Below, piece after piece: positions 53,417-61,243 of a stretch of DNA of 64,000 nt. Under the pieces are notes generated by a model. It ran no database searches and was not told the origin of the DNA. It saw only the letters and a program-made list of their open reading frames with translations. A program made the translations under genes and the position numbers. This stretch comes from Clostridium beijerinckii (GTDB lineage Bacteria; Bacillota; Clostridia; Clostridiales; Clostridiaceae): contig CP029329.1 in assembly GCA_003129525.1 (NCBI GenBank), positions 3,966,001 to 4,030,000 of the forward strand. Direction: 5' to 3'. The stretch's first letter is position 1, and each line of letters opens with the position of its first letter.

Positions 53417-53769
53417 CCTTTGACCACCTTCTCAACCCCATTTATAAAATCTTCAATTGCCTTTTCTTCGGCTGGTCGAATGTGGACTTTTGCTCCAACC
53501 CTACCTCCGCCAACTTTTAAATGTCCATGCTCCAATAAATGAGTTAATTGATAATCTGTTTTATTATGGATTACTTGAGCGGTTCCAACTTTACTAACCC
53601 GCCATCCTTTAGCATATCCGCCTGTATCTTTAGGACTAGAGTCTTTTAAAATCTTAACAACATTCTTTGCAGTTTCTAATTTTGTAGCTTCCAATCCTTC
53701 AGTTATTTCATTAGTGTAAGTTGATATTGCTGCAGCTATTTCTTTATATAAATCTTTCACTTCAGCCAA
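53413..53769 (-). CDS. HK97 gp10-family phage protein
   Basis: A 118-residue protein with SSPKDTGGYAKGWRVSKVGT, VIHNKTDYQLTHLLEHGHLK and HIRPAEEKAIEDFINGVEKV. This is the HK97 gp10 signature (DTG.Y..GW ... HLLE.GH ... H..P). A head-tail joining or tail completion component. It overlaps the next gene and is 1 base from the previous one. Confidence 0.88.
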   Translation of the reverse strand: MAEVKDLYKEIAAAISTYTNEITEGLEATKLETAKNVVKILKDSSPKDTGGYAKGWRVSKVGTAQVIHNKTDYQLTHLLEHGHLKVGGGRVGAKVHIRPAEEKAIEDFINGVEKVVKG

Positions 53770-53770
53770 T

Positions 53771-54067
53771 TTAAATCACCTTCTCACAAGTCAATTCTAT
53801 TTTTTCAAAATCATTTGAATAAGTGCAGATTATTTTATACTTTTTACCCTCAAACTCAATAAGTTGTTCCCCACTATATTCAAATTTATTAATGTTAAAA
53901 ATTACTTCTGGTTTTAATTCATGAGCAACCGCATTATAAAATTCAGTTCTTCCTATAGATTTTAAACCACAATAAATTACAGTTTTTATTTCAGTTGGAG
54001 TCTGATTTCCTATTTCATCTTCAGTATAAGTTTGCTGGATTAATGTTAATTCATAATCATAGGTCAT
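53771..54067 (-). CDS. Phage head closure protein
   Basis: A 98-residue protein: MTYDYELTLIQQTYTEDEIG, VIYCGLKSIGRTEFYNAVAH, YKIICTYSNDFEKIELTCE. Typical of head closure/stopper proteins (SPP1 gp16-like). It overlaps the stop of the connector gene by 4 bases. Confidence 0.8.
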   Translation of the reverse strand: MTYDYELTLIQQTYTEDEIGNQTPTEIKTVIYCGLKSIGRTEFYNAVAHELKPEVIFNINKFEYSGEQLIEFEGKKYKIICTYSNDFEKIELTCEKVI

Positions 54068-54339
54068 ATGGTGCTACCTCCAACATGAATAATTAAATTA
54101 TGTAATCTAAATTGTAAATGCCTCGGCATACCAGCATTGTCTTTGTTTTGATAGCACCATGCAACATAGTCTACAACAAAAAGAAGATGATAATCGTTAA
54201 CCCCATTAAGGATTAATCCTTTCTCATCTTCTAATTCTTTGATTACACCTTTTATAATTGCTGTTAGATATCCATCCCTTATGGTGGACTTGATACCCAA
54301 TACTTCTTTTACCAATTGGAGGACTGTTGCTATATCCAC
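54064..54339 (-). CDS. Phage head-tail connector (gp6-like adaptor)
   Basis: A 91-residue helical protein (LQLVKEVLGIKSTIRDGYLT, VVDYVAWCYQNKDNAGMPRH, LQFRLHNLIIHVGG), the gp6/gp15-type adaptor that binds the portal. It is the first gene of the remaining structural block. The capsid, portal and terminase genes that normally precede it are gone, and a terminator and a small membrane-protein gene stand in their place. Confidence 0.82.
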   Translation of the reverse strand: MDIATVLQLVKEVLGIKSTIRDGYLTAIIKGVIKELEDEKGLILNGVNDYHLLFVVDYVAWCYQNKDNAGMPRHLQFRLHNLIIHVGGSTI

Positions 54340-54394
54340 TCTATACCTCCCTTATTATTTTTTTAAGCTAAATTGTTGATATGTGCATACTAAA

Positions 54395-54433
54395 AACAGG
54401 TAGTCCAACTTTAATTGAATTAGACTACCTGTT
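54395..54433. terminator. Terminator upstream of the connector gene
   Basis: AACAGGTAGTC pairs perfectly with GACTACCTGTT around a 17-base loop, between the small membrane-protein gene (leftward) and the connector gene. Confidence 0.75.
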
Positions 54434-54536
54434 AATACACCAATTACGAACATCATGCATCATCTAGTTACATTAAATATCAACCTCATCAAAAAAATGT
54501 AACAACAATCATCTATGCTGCTACATTTTAAATCAC

Positions 54537-54719
54537 TTAAATATTTTCTTTATAATTCATATTGTTAATCTCTATTTGCGCTAGCTCTTTAATAAGTATT
54601 CTCTGCTTTTTTGCATATCTTATTATTCCTATAATATAAAATACAATTACCACCAAAGTTATAATAGATCCACCCAATAAAATTAAAGCTAAATTATATA
54701 AATTATTTGATATACCCAT
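54537..54719 (-). CDS. 60-residue single-pass membrane protein
   Basis: One membrane helix (LALILLGGSIITLVVIVFYI) followed by a basic then polar tail (YAKKQRILIKELAQIEINNM). AGGAGG 9 bases before the ATG supports translation. A terminator follows. Not recognised. It could be a small accessory or toxin-like membrane peptide placed where capsid genes were lost. Confidence 0.6.
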   Translation of the reverse strand: MGISNNLYNLALILLGGSIITLVVIVFYIIGIIRYAKKQRILIKELAQIEINNMNYKENI

Positions 54720-54904
54720 TTCTCTATTCCTCCTATAATCTTTTATTCTAATGCTTGCCTTATTTATAGATATTTAATCATAGTTTTAATAAATAATTTT
54801 ATTCTGTTCCAACTCTAATCACAATTTTTTTTGAAATATTTATGTGATAATTCACGACCACACATATATCCTCTATGAAAACAAAATGAAAGGATGTGAA
54901 ACAA

Positions 54905-55129
54905 ATGGCTGTAACTAAAGTTATAAATTCAACTACTCTTAGTATTGAAGTTCAAAAAGGGATTGATAAAGCGGGCGATCCAATTTTTTCCAAGAAAAAT
55001 TTCTCAAATGTCAGAAATGATATTGTTGAACAAAATGCCTATGATGTAGCAGAAGCTATCAAAGCTGTCTTAGCTGCAAGCACTAGAGATACTTCACTTA
55101 TTGTAACTTCAAACTTAGAAAATGCTTAA
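54905..55129 (+). CDS. DUF1659-family small protein
   Basis: About 74 residues: MAVTKVINSTTLSIEVQKGI, DKAGDPIFSKKNFSNVRNDI, VAEAIKAVLAASTRDTSLIV. This matches DUF1659. The ATG at 54905 is preferred to a GTG at 54896. It is followed by a DUF2922 gene, as in many Firmicutes where DUF1659, DUF2922 and YvrJ cluster. It is on the plus strand inside an otherwise leftward prophage remnant, so the pair was inserted or acquired separately. Confidence 0.85.
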   Translation: MAVTKVINSTTLSIEVQKGIDKAGDPIFSKKNFSNVRNDIVEQNAYDVAEAIKAVLAASTRDTSLIVTSNLENA

Positions 55130-55178
55130 TCAATTGATCATTGATCATTGAAAATTGTATAGAAAGGTGGTGAATTAA

Positions 55179-55397
55179 ATGGAATATGTATTATCAATGA
55201 CCTTTTTAACTGAATATGGTGAGAAGTCAACTTTAAGCATAAATGGTGTTAAATCTACTATTACACAAGTAGAAGCCAATGCTTTAATGGATACTATAAT
55301 AGCAAAAAATATTTTCTTACCAGCTGCAGGTGCTCTTGTTTCAAAAAGTACTGCTCAATTGACTGAAAGAAAAGTCACTAAGTATGAAGTAGCTTAG
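55179..55397 (+). CDS. DUF2922-family small protein
   Basis: A 72-residue protein: YVLSMTFLTEYGEKSTLSIN, GVKSTITQVEANALMDTIIA, FLPAAGALVSKSTAQLTERK. The DUF2922 pattern (L.M.F....G.K..L.I......T......AM..II) is clear. AAAGGTGG precedes the ATG. Co-transcribed with the DUF1659 gene and ended by the terminator at 55413. Function unknown. Confidence 0.85.
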   Translation: MEYVLSMTFLTEYGEKSTLSINGVKSTITQVEANALMDTIIAKNIFLPAAGALVSKSTAQLTERKVTKYEVA

Positions 55398-55412
55398 TAC
55401 TAAATTTGGAAG

Positions 55413-55450
55413 ATAGAAGCTTGTCCTACAAAGGATGAGCTTCTATTTTT
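55413..55450 (+). terminator. Terminator of the DUF1659/DUF2922 pair
   Basis: ATAGAAGCT pairs with AGCTTCTAT, followed by TTTTAT. Confidence 0.8.
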
Positions 55451-55480
55451 ATGGATTTATCCTCAAAATCTGTTAATTTA

Positions 55481-56233
55481 TTACTCTCTAATTTTTCTGC
55501 CTATGAAATCTATACCTTTTTGAAACACCATTGTTTTTATATTTATCTTTGTTTGTCCATTAGATACTGTATACTTTTGCTCTAATACTCGAAAATAACC
55601 ACTGTCTACATACTGTTGATAAGGAATATTATTTCTATCAAATACTTTTTTATCTCTTAACAATGAAAATAATTTATTTCTTCCAACACCTTTAATTCCA
55701 AGAACTTTTGCTACATGTCCCATTTCGATACTATCTTTTGAACCTGCAACATCATCGTAAAACTGCGCTTTTGGTTCTAGTAATTTCACTTTTTTTTCAG
55801 CTTCTAACCTTGCTTTTCTCTCTTCTTTTAACTTTGTAGCTGCAGCAATAAGTAAATCAGGATTATCTAATAATTCATCTGTTGCATACATTCCTGTTTT
55901 TCGTATACAAGGTAATACCTCATCAAAAATCCATGCTTCAAACTTTTCTGCCCCTGGTAATTCAGATTTTGCCGCTAATCTATAAATATCACCTTCTGGA
56001 ATGACACTCATTTCTATATTTTGAATAGCATCAGTTCCATCTTTCCTCTTTCCAGTAACTACCCCCACGTCGTGTTTCACGACACCCTTGCAATGTCTTA
56101 AAATTGCATCTCTTGGATTAACATAACCTAAGCATTTTGCAACATCTTTCCCAATGGCATAATCTTTATTATTAATTTTTACCCATCTTATTTCTCCAAA
56201 TCTGTCATCTTTAAAAATTCGTAAACCATCCAT
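55481..56233 (-). CDS. Phage antirepressor (BRO-N plus KilA-C/ANT)
   Basis: A 250-residue protein. Residues 1-115 are a BRO-N domain (DDRFGEIRWVKINNKDYAIG, VAKCLGYVNPRDAILRHCKG, EAWIFDEVLPCIRKTGMYAT). Residues 130-250 are an ANT/KilA-C domain (LEPKAQFYDDVAGSKDSIEM, HVAKVLGIKGVGRNKLFSLL). Such proteins lift CI repression during induction. It is leftward, in line with the other phage genes. Confidence 0.9.
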   Translation of the reverse strand: MDGLRIFKDDRFGEIRWVKINNKDYAIGKDVAKCLGYVNPRDAILRHCKGVVKHDVGVVTGKRKDGTDAIQNIEMSVIPEGDIYRLAAKSELPGAEKFEAWIFDEVLPCIRKTGMYATDELLDNPDLLIAAATKLKEERKARLEAEKKVKLLEPKAQFYDDVAGSKDSIEMGHVAKVLGIKGVGRNKLFSLLRDKKVFDRNNIPYQQYVDSGYFRVLEQKYTVSNGQTKINIKTMVFQKGIDFIGRKIRE

Positions 56234-56386
56234 TTGTTTATTTCTTTTTTACAAATTTTATATATTTTTTTGGTAATGAATTATCAGTGCTCAATTATTC
56301 ACTATTTATCATTTATAATTCAAATTCCATGAATATGCCTTATCTATTTTTTATTGTCGTTGTGCAAAATATATACACATTCGCTA

Positions 56387-56662
56387 CTATTGTTTATCAT
56401 CTAAAATGTGATATTTCCTATCTTTGTATATACTCAGTCTTGAAATAAATTCTTCTTTATCAGTTGTTATTACAATAGTATCTGTATTTATTTGTTCTTC
56501 AAATATATCTTCTGATCCATTTATAACTACACTGAAATCTCCTTTTAGCATATCTATAACTCTTTTGGTAATTTCTTTTTTCTCTTTATATCTAATGTCT
56601 TCAATATTTTTATTTTTAGGGAATTCAATAACTCTCATAAGTTCCAGTTGTTCTCCCTTCAC
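56387..56662 (-). CDS. Unknown 91-residue phage-region protein
   Basis: Not recognised. It starts at GTG 56662 with GAGGAGG 8 bases upstream. The sequence is charged, with a beta-rich centre (DFSVVINGSEDIFEEQINTD, TIVITTDKEEFISRLSIYKD). It lies between the antirepressor and the AbrB-like gene, in the usual zone of small early phage proteins. Confidence 0.55.
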   Translation of the reverse strand: MKGEQLELMRVIEFPKNKNIEDIRYKEKKEITKRVIDMLKGDFSVVINGSEDIFEEQINTDTIVITTDKEEFISRLSIYKDRKYHILDDKQ

Positions 56663-56772
56663 TTATCTACCTCCTCTTGTTTTATAAGTTTTTTTCTAAG
56701 CTGTCCTGATTCTAAACTCATTTTCACTATACCCCTAACATTCAAATTTTTATTAATTATATACTCGCCCTC

Positions 56773-57015
56773 TTATTCTTCTATCAAACCTTTTTTACAT
56801 TTAGTGCAAACAATCATCTCTTTAAATTCAATAATGCTCTCATCACTACCACAAAATATGCATCCTCTAGTATATTTTCTTAATAATATTCCATTATTAT
56901 CTTTGACTATTTCTAAAGCATCGCCTTCATTAATAGACATTACCTTTCTTATTTCTTTTGGTATTACAATTCTCCCAAGTGGATCAACTTTTCTTACTAT
57001 CCCTGATTCTTTCAT
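56773..57015 (-). CDS. AbrB/SpoVT-type swapped-hairpin regulator with zinc-ribbon tail
   Basis: An 80-residue protein. Residues 1-48 are the AbrB DNA-binding fold (GIVRKVDPLGRIVIPKEIRK, then VMSINEGDALEIV). Residues 52-80 hold two CxxC pairs (GCIFCGSDESIIEF, VCTKCKKGLIEE), a zinc-binding tail seen in clostridial phage AbrB proteins. AAGGAG precedes the ATG. A transition-state-type repressor, probably acting on phage early genes. Confidence 0.85.
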   Translation of the reverse strand: MKESGIVRKVDPLGRIVIPKEIRKVMSINEGDALEIVKDNNGILLRKYTRGCIFCGSDESIIEFKEMIVCTKCKKGLIEE

Positions 57016-57083
57016 ATTCTCAAACTCCTTCTAAATTATTTCTAAATGAACTTGTTTTAGTCTAAATTTATTGTGTAGCGAAT

Positions 57084-57794
57084 TCATTTTAATCTATAAT
57101 TATTGTTCATATCTTTCTCAATCTCAACCACATAATCCTTGCACATCTCATATATTCTGGACCCTACCCCTTCATCAAAAGCTAACAATCTATCAATAGA
57201 AAATTCACTGCTAACTATTATTGGCAGAAAGTTTAAGTACCTGTAATTAATGATCTCAAACATAATATTTATGTCGCTCTCGTTAATTTTACCTTTGAAG
57301 AGGTCATCAATAAGCAGGACCTCGCATAATTGATAATTTGAAATCATCTTGGAGTAATATTCAGTATCTAGCATATTTTGCTTTATCTTTGTAATTACAT
57401 CCCTATAAGGCATATAGACAACTCTAGTTTTCTTTTGCAAAAAGTTTATTGCAAGAGCAACTGACAAATGGGTTTTCCCACTGCCAACTTGTCCGCAAAA
57501 TAAAATACTGTTTCGTCTACCGCCTCTAACATCATCAAAATCCTGATAATAAGCTATAGCAGTATCTTTAGATCTTTCTGCTGCTGCATTCCATACTTCA
57601 AAATTAGAAAACTTATGTTTACACATTTCTGTATTAATTCCACATGACTTCCAATCATTTTTAATCTTTTCAATTTTCCTACATTCACAAGTTATAGCCA
57701 GAGGTTGCATATGCTCTTGCCGTTTTAAAATCCACCCTGTATCGTCGCATTTATCACACTTATATGAGGTTTTGTTCTGCCCCTTTTCGTTCAT
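57084..57794 (-). CDS. DnaC/DnaI-like helicase loader ATPase
   Basis: About 236 residues from the ATG at 57794. It has a zinc-finger-like N-terminus (SYKCDKCDDTGWI, ITCECRK), Walker A in ILFCGQVGSGKTHLSVALAI, Walker B in CEVLLIDDLFKGKINESDIN, and sensor IIVSSEFSIDRLLAFDEGVG. It should load the replicative helicase at the phage origin. The frame stays open to 57944, but a start there would overlap the DnaD-like gene by 185 bases. I chose the start that overlaps by 35 bases. Confidence 0.85.
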   Translation of the reverse strand: MNEKGQNKTSYKCDKCDDTGWILKRQEHMQPLAITCECRKIEKIKNDWKSCGINTEMCKHKFSNFEVWNAAAERSKDTAIAYYQDFDDVRGGRRNSILFCGQVGSGKTHLSVALAINFLQKKTRVVYMPYRDVITKIKQNMLDTEYYSKMISNYQLCEVLLIDDLFKGKINESDINIMFEIINYRYLNFLPIIVSSEFSIDRLLAFDEGVGSRIYEMCKDYVVEIEKDMNNNYRLK

Positions 57795-59022
57795 CTTCTG
57801 TAAGGTTTCGTGGTTTCTTTGGCTTGAATCCTGTAAATTCATTTTTATCTGCTGAGTTATTCTTTCCAGTGCTTCTAACCCCATTTTTATTCTCATCCCT
57901 TTCACTTGGATATCCTTCTCTTCTCCAGTTTTTAAGTATGCCATTAATGTATCTCATATCAGTTTGGTTTACTTCTAAAGCCTTATTTATAGCCATCTTA
58001 ACTGAATCTGCACCATGCATATCAATAGCTAATCTCAATGCACCATAATTAATTCCACCAATTGCACCTGTAATTTTTTCATAATAAGTCATAATTTCTA
58101 TAGCTTTGGAACTTATATCATCATCTGCTATAGCTATTGGCTTTTCTTTAATGTTTTTATTCTTAGCAAGACTTGATTCTTTTACCCCTTGAGAGAGACC
58201 TGACTCTTTTACCTCAACATCATGAGTTGATCCCTTATTATTTATATCACCAGTTTTATTATTACTCTCTATCTCTCTCTTATTCTTCTTCTTATTCTCT
58301 ATCTCTTTCTTATTCTGTTCCGTTACTGTAACGTTACTTTGATTTTGTGTAACGCTAAAATAATCTTCTGTAACATTACAAGAATTTTTTGCAATTCCAC
58401 TATTACTACTATTACTATTAGTGTTACTTATAAAATCTTCCATAGTATTTTCAGTATCATTTCCATCCTCTTCAATATTAGTTTTTGAATTTACTTCAGA
58501 ATTGTCTAAAGGAACTATATTTTCACTATCTTTAGCTTTAACATTTGAATTTTCACCTTGATCTTCTTGAACTTTAACATCATAATTATTTTGTTTTTCC
58601 TCTTGGTGATTATCTCCAGTAGTTTTCTCAATTTGTTTTTTCTTCTCTCTATGATTTTCAGCTCTTTTCCTATTTTGAGCCCTAACCCTCTCCATGCCTT
58701 CAATGTTTTGATGCTTGTCCCAATTTATAATTTTAATTATATTGTTAGGAGCTATTTCAATCATTTCAAAATCAGATAAAGTTTTTAGTGCAAGTTTAAT
58801 AGACTCTACAGGTCTATTAAATATTGTAGCTAGCATTTCATCAGTATATGGAATATTTTCACTTAAAAATATAAATCCATCAGAATTAGTTTTACCAGCT
58901 TGTACAAGTAATCTTATCCAAATGTAATGATTAGTATCTCTTTCTGGCATAGCATCCATTAATTTCATCTTTTCATCATCAGGCATACCAGTAGCTAATT
59001 TAATCCATTTAATATATGCCAC
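57760..59022 (-). CDS. Phage replisome organiser with DnaD C-terminal domain
   Basis: A 420-residue protein. Residues 1-125 are a phage replisome-organiser winged helix (YIKWIKLATGMPDDEKMKLM, SIKLALKTLSDFEMIEIAPN). Residues 130-300 are a long Asn/Glu/Lys-rich linker. Residues about 300-375 form a DnaD domain (EIMTYYEKITGAIGGINYGA, then DMRYINGILKNWRREGYPSE). Start GTG at 59022 with GGGGAGGG upstream. It binds the phage origin and recruits the loader encoded by the overlapping next gene. Confidence 0.88.
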   Translation of the reverse strand: MAYIKWIKLATGMPDDEKMKLMDAMPERDTNHYIWIRLLVQAGKTNSDGFIFLSENIPYTDEMLATIFNRPVESIKLALKTLSDFEMIEIAPNNIIKIINWDKHQNIEGMERVRAQNRKRAENHREKKKQIEKTTGDNHQEEKQNNYDVKVQEDQGENSNVKAKDSENIVPLDNSEVNSKTNIEEDGNDTENTMEDFISNTNSNSSNSGIAKNSCNVTEDYFSVTQNQSNVTVTEQNKKEIENKKKNKREIESNNKTGDINNKGSTHDVEVKESGLSQGVKESSLAKNKNIKEKPIAIADDDISSKAIEIMTYYEKITGAIGGINYGALRLAIDMHGADSVKMAINKALEVNQTDMRYINGILKNWRREGYPSERDENKNGVRSTGKNNSADKNEFTGFKPKKPRNLTEDERKGAEQNLI

Positions 59023-59171
59023 TATTTTTTACCCTCCCCTAAACAAAATAATCTAAATCTTTCTAAACCCTTCCATGATGGTATTATCATCATGGAATTA
59101 CAAACATCTATATAGCATTTGAAGACTATGAAATTCATTTATAAGTCCTCTCTTTCAAAAGGTTTAGAACG

Positions 59172-59762
59172 TTAATCTAATTCATCTAAACTTAATGGTT
59201 TCTTTGGCTCAACATTCTTTTCAATATAGTTATTCCAAAATTCCTCTTCCACTTTAACTATTTTTGAAATCAAGTTTTCATCCCTCATAACTTCTCTAAT
59301 AATAAAATTTTCACCATTAATAAGAATTGCTATATAGCACTTATCTGCTTTTTTTACCTTCATATCATGTTGAGCTTGCATCACAAACTTTTTAGAAAAT
59401 TCTACACTAAATATATCATTCTCATCAATTCCATTGATTAATTTACAGTCCAAAATCGAATTTTCACCAATAATCTTACGATTAACATTGGAAGCCATAA
59501 ATTCATAATCCTTATCAATTGAATTTATATTATTCTTTCTTATTTTCTTTCTAGTCCTAATCATAAATTCTCTTGAAACAACTTCTTCTAAAGTATTTAT
59601 CCAATATCTAGCTTCAACAGCTCTTTGAGAATTTTCTACAACCTTTGTCTTTTCTTCAAAAACATTTGTAATGCTCCTATACTTATCAAGCCCAAGAATT
59701 GCTCCAATATCTATACCTTCAATTTTATCTTTTCTTTTAAAAAGAGATTCCAATTTACCCAA
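59172..59762 (-). CDS. YqaJ-like phage recombination nuclease
   Basis: A 196-residue protein with the N-terminal IDIGAILGLDKYRSITNVFE segment typical of YqaJ/lambda-exonuclease-type proteins, then ENSILDCKLINGIDENDI (the D-x-K catalytic pair) and FVMQAQHDMKVKKADKCYIA. It is shorter than most YqaJ proteins. It starts at TTG 59762 with GGGAGG 10 bases upstream. It should resect double-stranded DNA ends for phage recombination. No RecT-type annealing protein is present. Confidence 0.75.
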   Translation of the reverse strand: MGKLESLFKRKDKIEGIDIGAILGLDKYRSITNVFEEKTKVVENSQRAVEARYWINTLEEVVSREFMIRTRKKIRKNNINSIDKDYEFMASNVNRKIIGENSILDCKLINGIDENDIFSVEFSKKFVMQAQHDMKVKKADKCYIAILINGENFIIREVMRDENLISKIVKVEEEFWNNYIEKNVEPKKPLSLDELD

Positions 59763-59970
59763 TCTATCAATTCCTCCCTATAAAAATATCTATTAAAATA
59801 AAGTTTACTTTAAACAAAAAACATTTTTAACTTTTTTACGTCATACTTGTTCCATGCATTTATCTTATATCAAGTTCTTAGTTAATTAATCATTTTATGA
59901 AGAGAAACATTAACTTTAATAGATCCGATTAAAACACGTTAACTGATTTTTAATTGTAACTTTAGATTAA

Positions 59971-60237
59971 TTATCTTCTTAACTCATGATGAGTTTTTGA
60001 AATATTCTCAAGCCATTGATGAAATAATCCTCTATCCACCATTACCTTTTTTCCTATTTTAAAAAATGGAAAATTACCATTTTGCTTTGATATTTCTTCT
60101 TGTAATGTATTAAGTCCTATTCCAGACAAATAAGAACATTCCTTAAGAGAATAAGTAAGTTTCACTTCTGTAATTTCCTTTTCTTCTATATCTTTTTTTC
60201 TTAACTCAACTAAAATCTCTTTTAATATTTCTTCCAT
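59971..60237 (-). CDS. Excisionase-family DNA-binding protein
   Basis: About 88 residues from ATG 60237 with GGAGGG upstream. The N-terminus is a coiled coil (MEEILKEILVELRKKDIEEK). The C-terminal part is a winged helix-turn-helix (SLKECSYLSGIGLNTLQEEI, FPFFKIGKKVMVDRGLFHQW), as in excisionases and phage early DNA-binding proteins. Between the Cro-like gene and YqaJ. Confidence 0.75.
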   Translation of the reverse strand: MEEILKEILVELRKKDIEEKEITEVKLTYSLKECSYLSGIGLNTLQEEISKQNGNFPFFKIGKKVMVDRGLFHQWLENISKTHHELRR

Positions 60238-60325
60238 AGCTTGTCCCTCCGTATGCAAATATATTTTAATTATTAATATAAAAAATAATTAAATCTTATA
60301 AATTATTTTTTACTTTATAAGTAAC

Positions 60326-60523
60326 CTACTTAACAAAAAAAATTTCTATTGGATTCTCAATTTCTAAAATTCTTATCATTTTATCTATTTCATCAGACCC
60401 GAATACACCTTTACTAAGTTTATTACTTAATGTTTTTGGAGATATCCCCAATTCTTTTGCCAATTTATCTTGAGTGTACCCCTTTGCTCTTATCTTCCCT
60501 TTTAATTCATTAACTAATATCAC
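60326..60523 (-). CDS. Cro-like XRE helix-turn-helix protein
   Basis: A 65-residue HTH_XRE protein: IRAKGYTQDKLAKELGISPK followed by TLSNKLSKGVFGSDEIDKMI. It starts at GTG 60523 with AAGGATG upstream. First leftward gene from the lysogeny control region, so it plays the Cro role opposite the rightward repressor. Its promoter is TTGACA/TATTAT at 60583-60555. Confidence 0.82.
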   Translation of the reverse strand: MILVNELKGKIRAKGYTQDKLAKELGISPKTLSNKLSKGVFGSDEIDKMIRILEIENPIEIFFVK

Positions 60524-60692
60524 CTGATCACATCCTTATTGCTTATTAAGTAATATAATAACTTTAATGTATATTACTGTCAATACTCTTCAAGTAACTT
60601 TATTCCATTTTTTAGGAATAATTTGTTGCATATATGGAAACAAATGTTATAATATAATTAATTTCTAATATAAAAATAAGAGGATGATAAAT
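60524..60692. promoter_or_regulatory. Phage lysogeny switch: divergent promoters
   Basis: The leftward promoter has TTGACA (60583-60578) and TATTAT (60560-60555) with 17-base spacing. The rightward one has TTGCAT (60626-60631) and TATAAT (60648-60653) with 16-base spacing. A third repeated ACTTTA/TAAAGT element lies between them and may be part of the operators. Confidence 0.7.
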
Positions 60693-61025
60693 ATGGATTT
60701 TAAAGAAAATCTTAAAAATAGGCGTTTAGAATTAAATCTCACATTAGATGATGTTTCAAAAAAATTATCAATTAGTAAACCAACACTTCAAAGATATGAA
60801 AGTGGTGTGATTTCAAATGTACCTTCTGATAAAATTGAAAGACTTGCAGAAATATTAGAAACAACTCCTGCGATTTTAATGGGATGGCAAGAAAAAAAAC
60901 TAGAGATAACACAATCATTAACAAAGGCACAACAATCTTTATTGGATAAATATAACACCTTAGATTATGTAGGTAAACACACAGTCGATACAGTATTACA
61001 AATGGAATTTAATAGATGCAATTAA
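60693..61025 (+). CDS. CI-like XRE repressor (short)
   Basis: About 110 residues. The HTH is in the first 60 residues (NRRLELNLTLDDVSKKLSIS, KPTLQRYESGVISNVPSDKI), then AEILETTPAILMGWQ, typical of Firmicute phage repressors. There is no peptidase domain, so induction would rely on the antirepressor at 55481 rather than RecA-driven self-cleavage. The ATG at 60693 has GAGG 9 bases upstream. A better fit than the ATG at 60684. Confidence 0.85.
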   Translation: MDFKENLKNRRLELNLTLDDVSKKLSISKPTLQRYESGVISNVPSDKIERLAEILETTPAILMGWQEKKLEITQSLTKAQQSLLDKYNTLDYVGKHTVDTVLQMEFNRCN

Positions 61026-61243
61026 TGTATTTATTGTTTACGATTACTAATAAACATTCAAAAAATTGAAGATACTATATATAAATTTAAATTTGCTTAT
61101 CTCTTATAAAAATATTTAAATTAGTATTCTTTACTAATTTAGATTTTTATATATTCTTTTAAGGATTCAACAATCTTTAAGTTTTAAAAGAATATGCGAT
61201 TATCAAATATAAAATTGTAAACTAAAGATTTGGAAGTGATTTT

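Noticed and set aside
57795..57944. N-terminal extension of the helicase loader
   Set aside because: It would overlap the DnaD-domain coding region by 185 bases. A start at 57794 leaves the zinc finger and ATPase intact.
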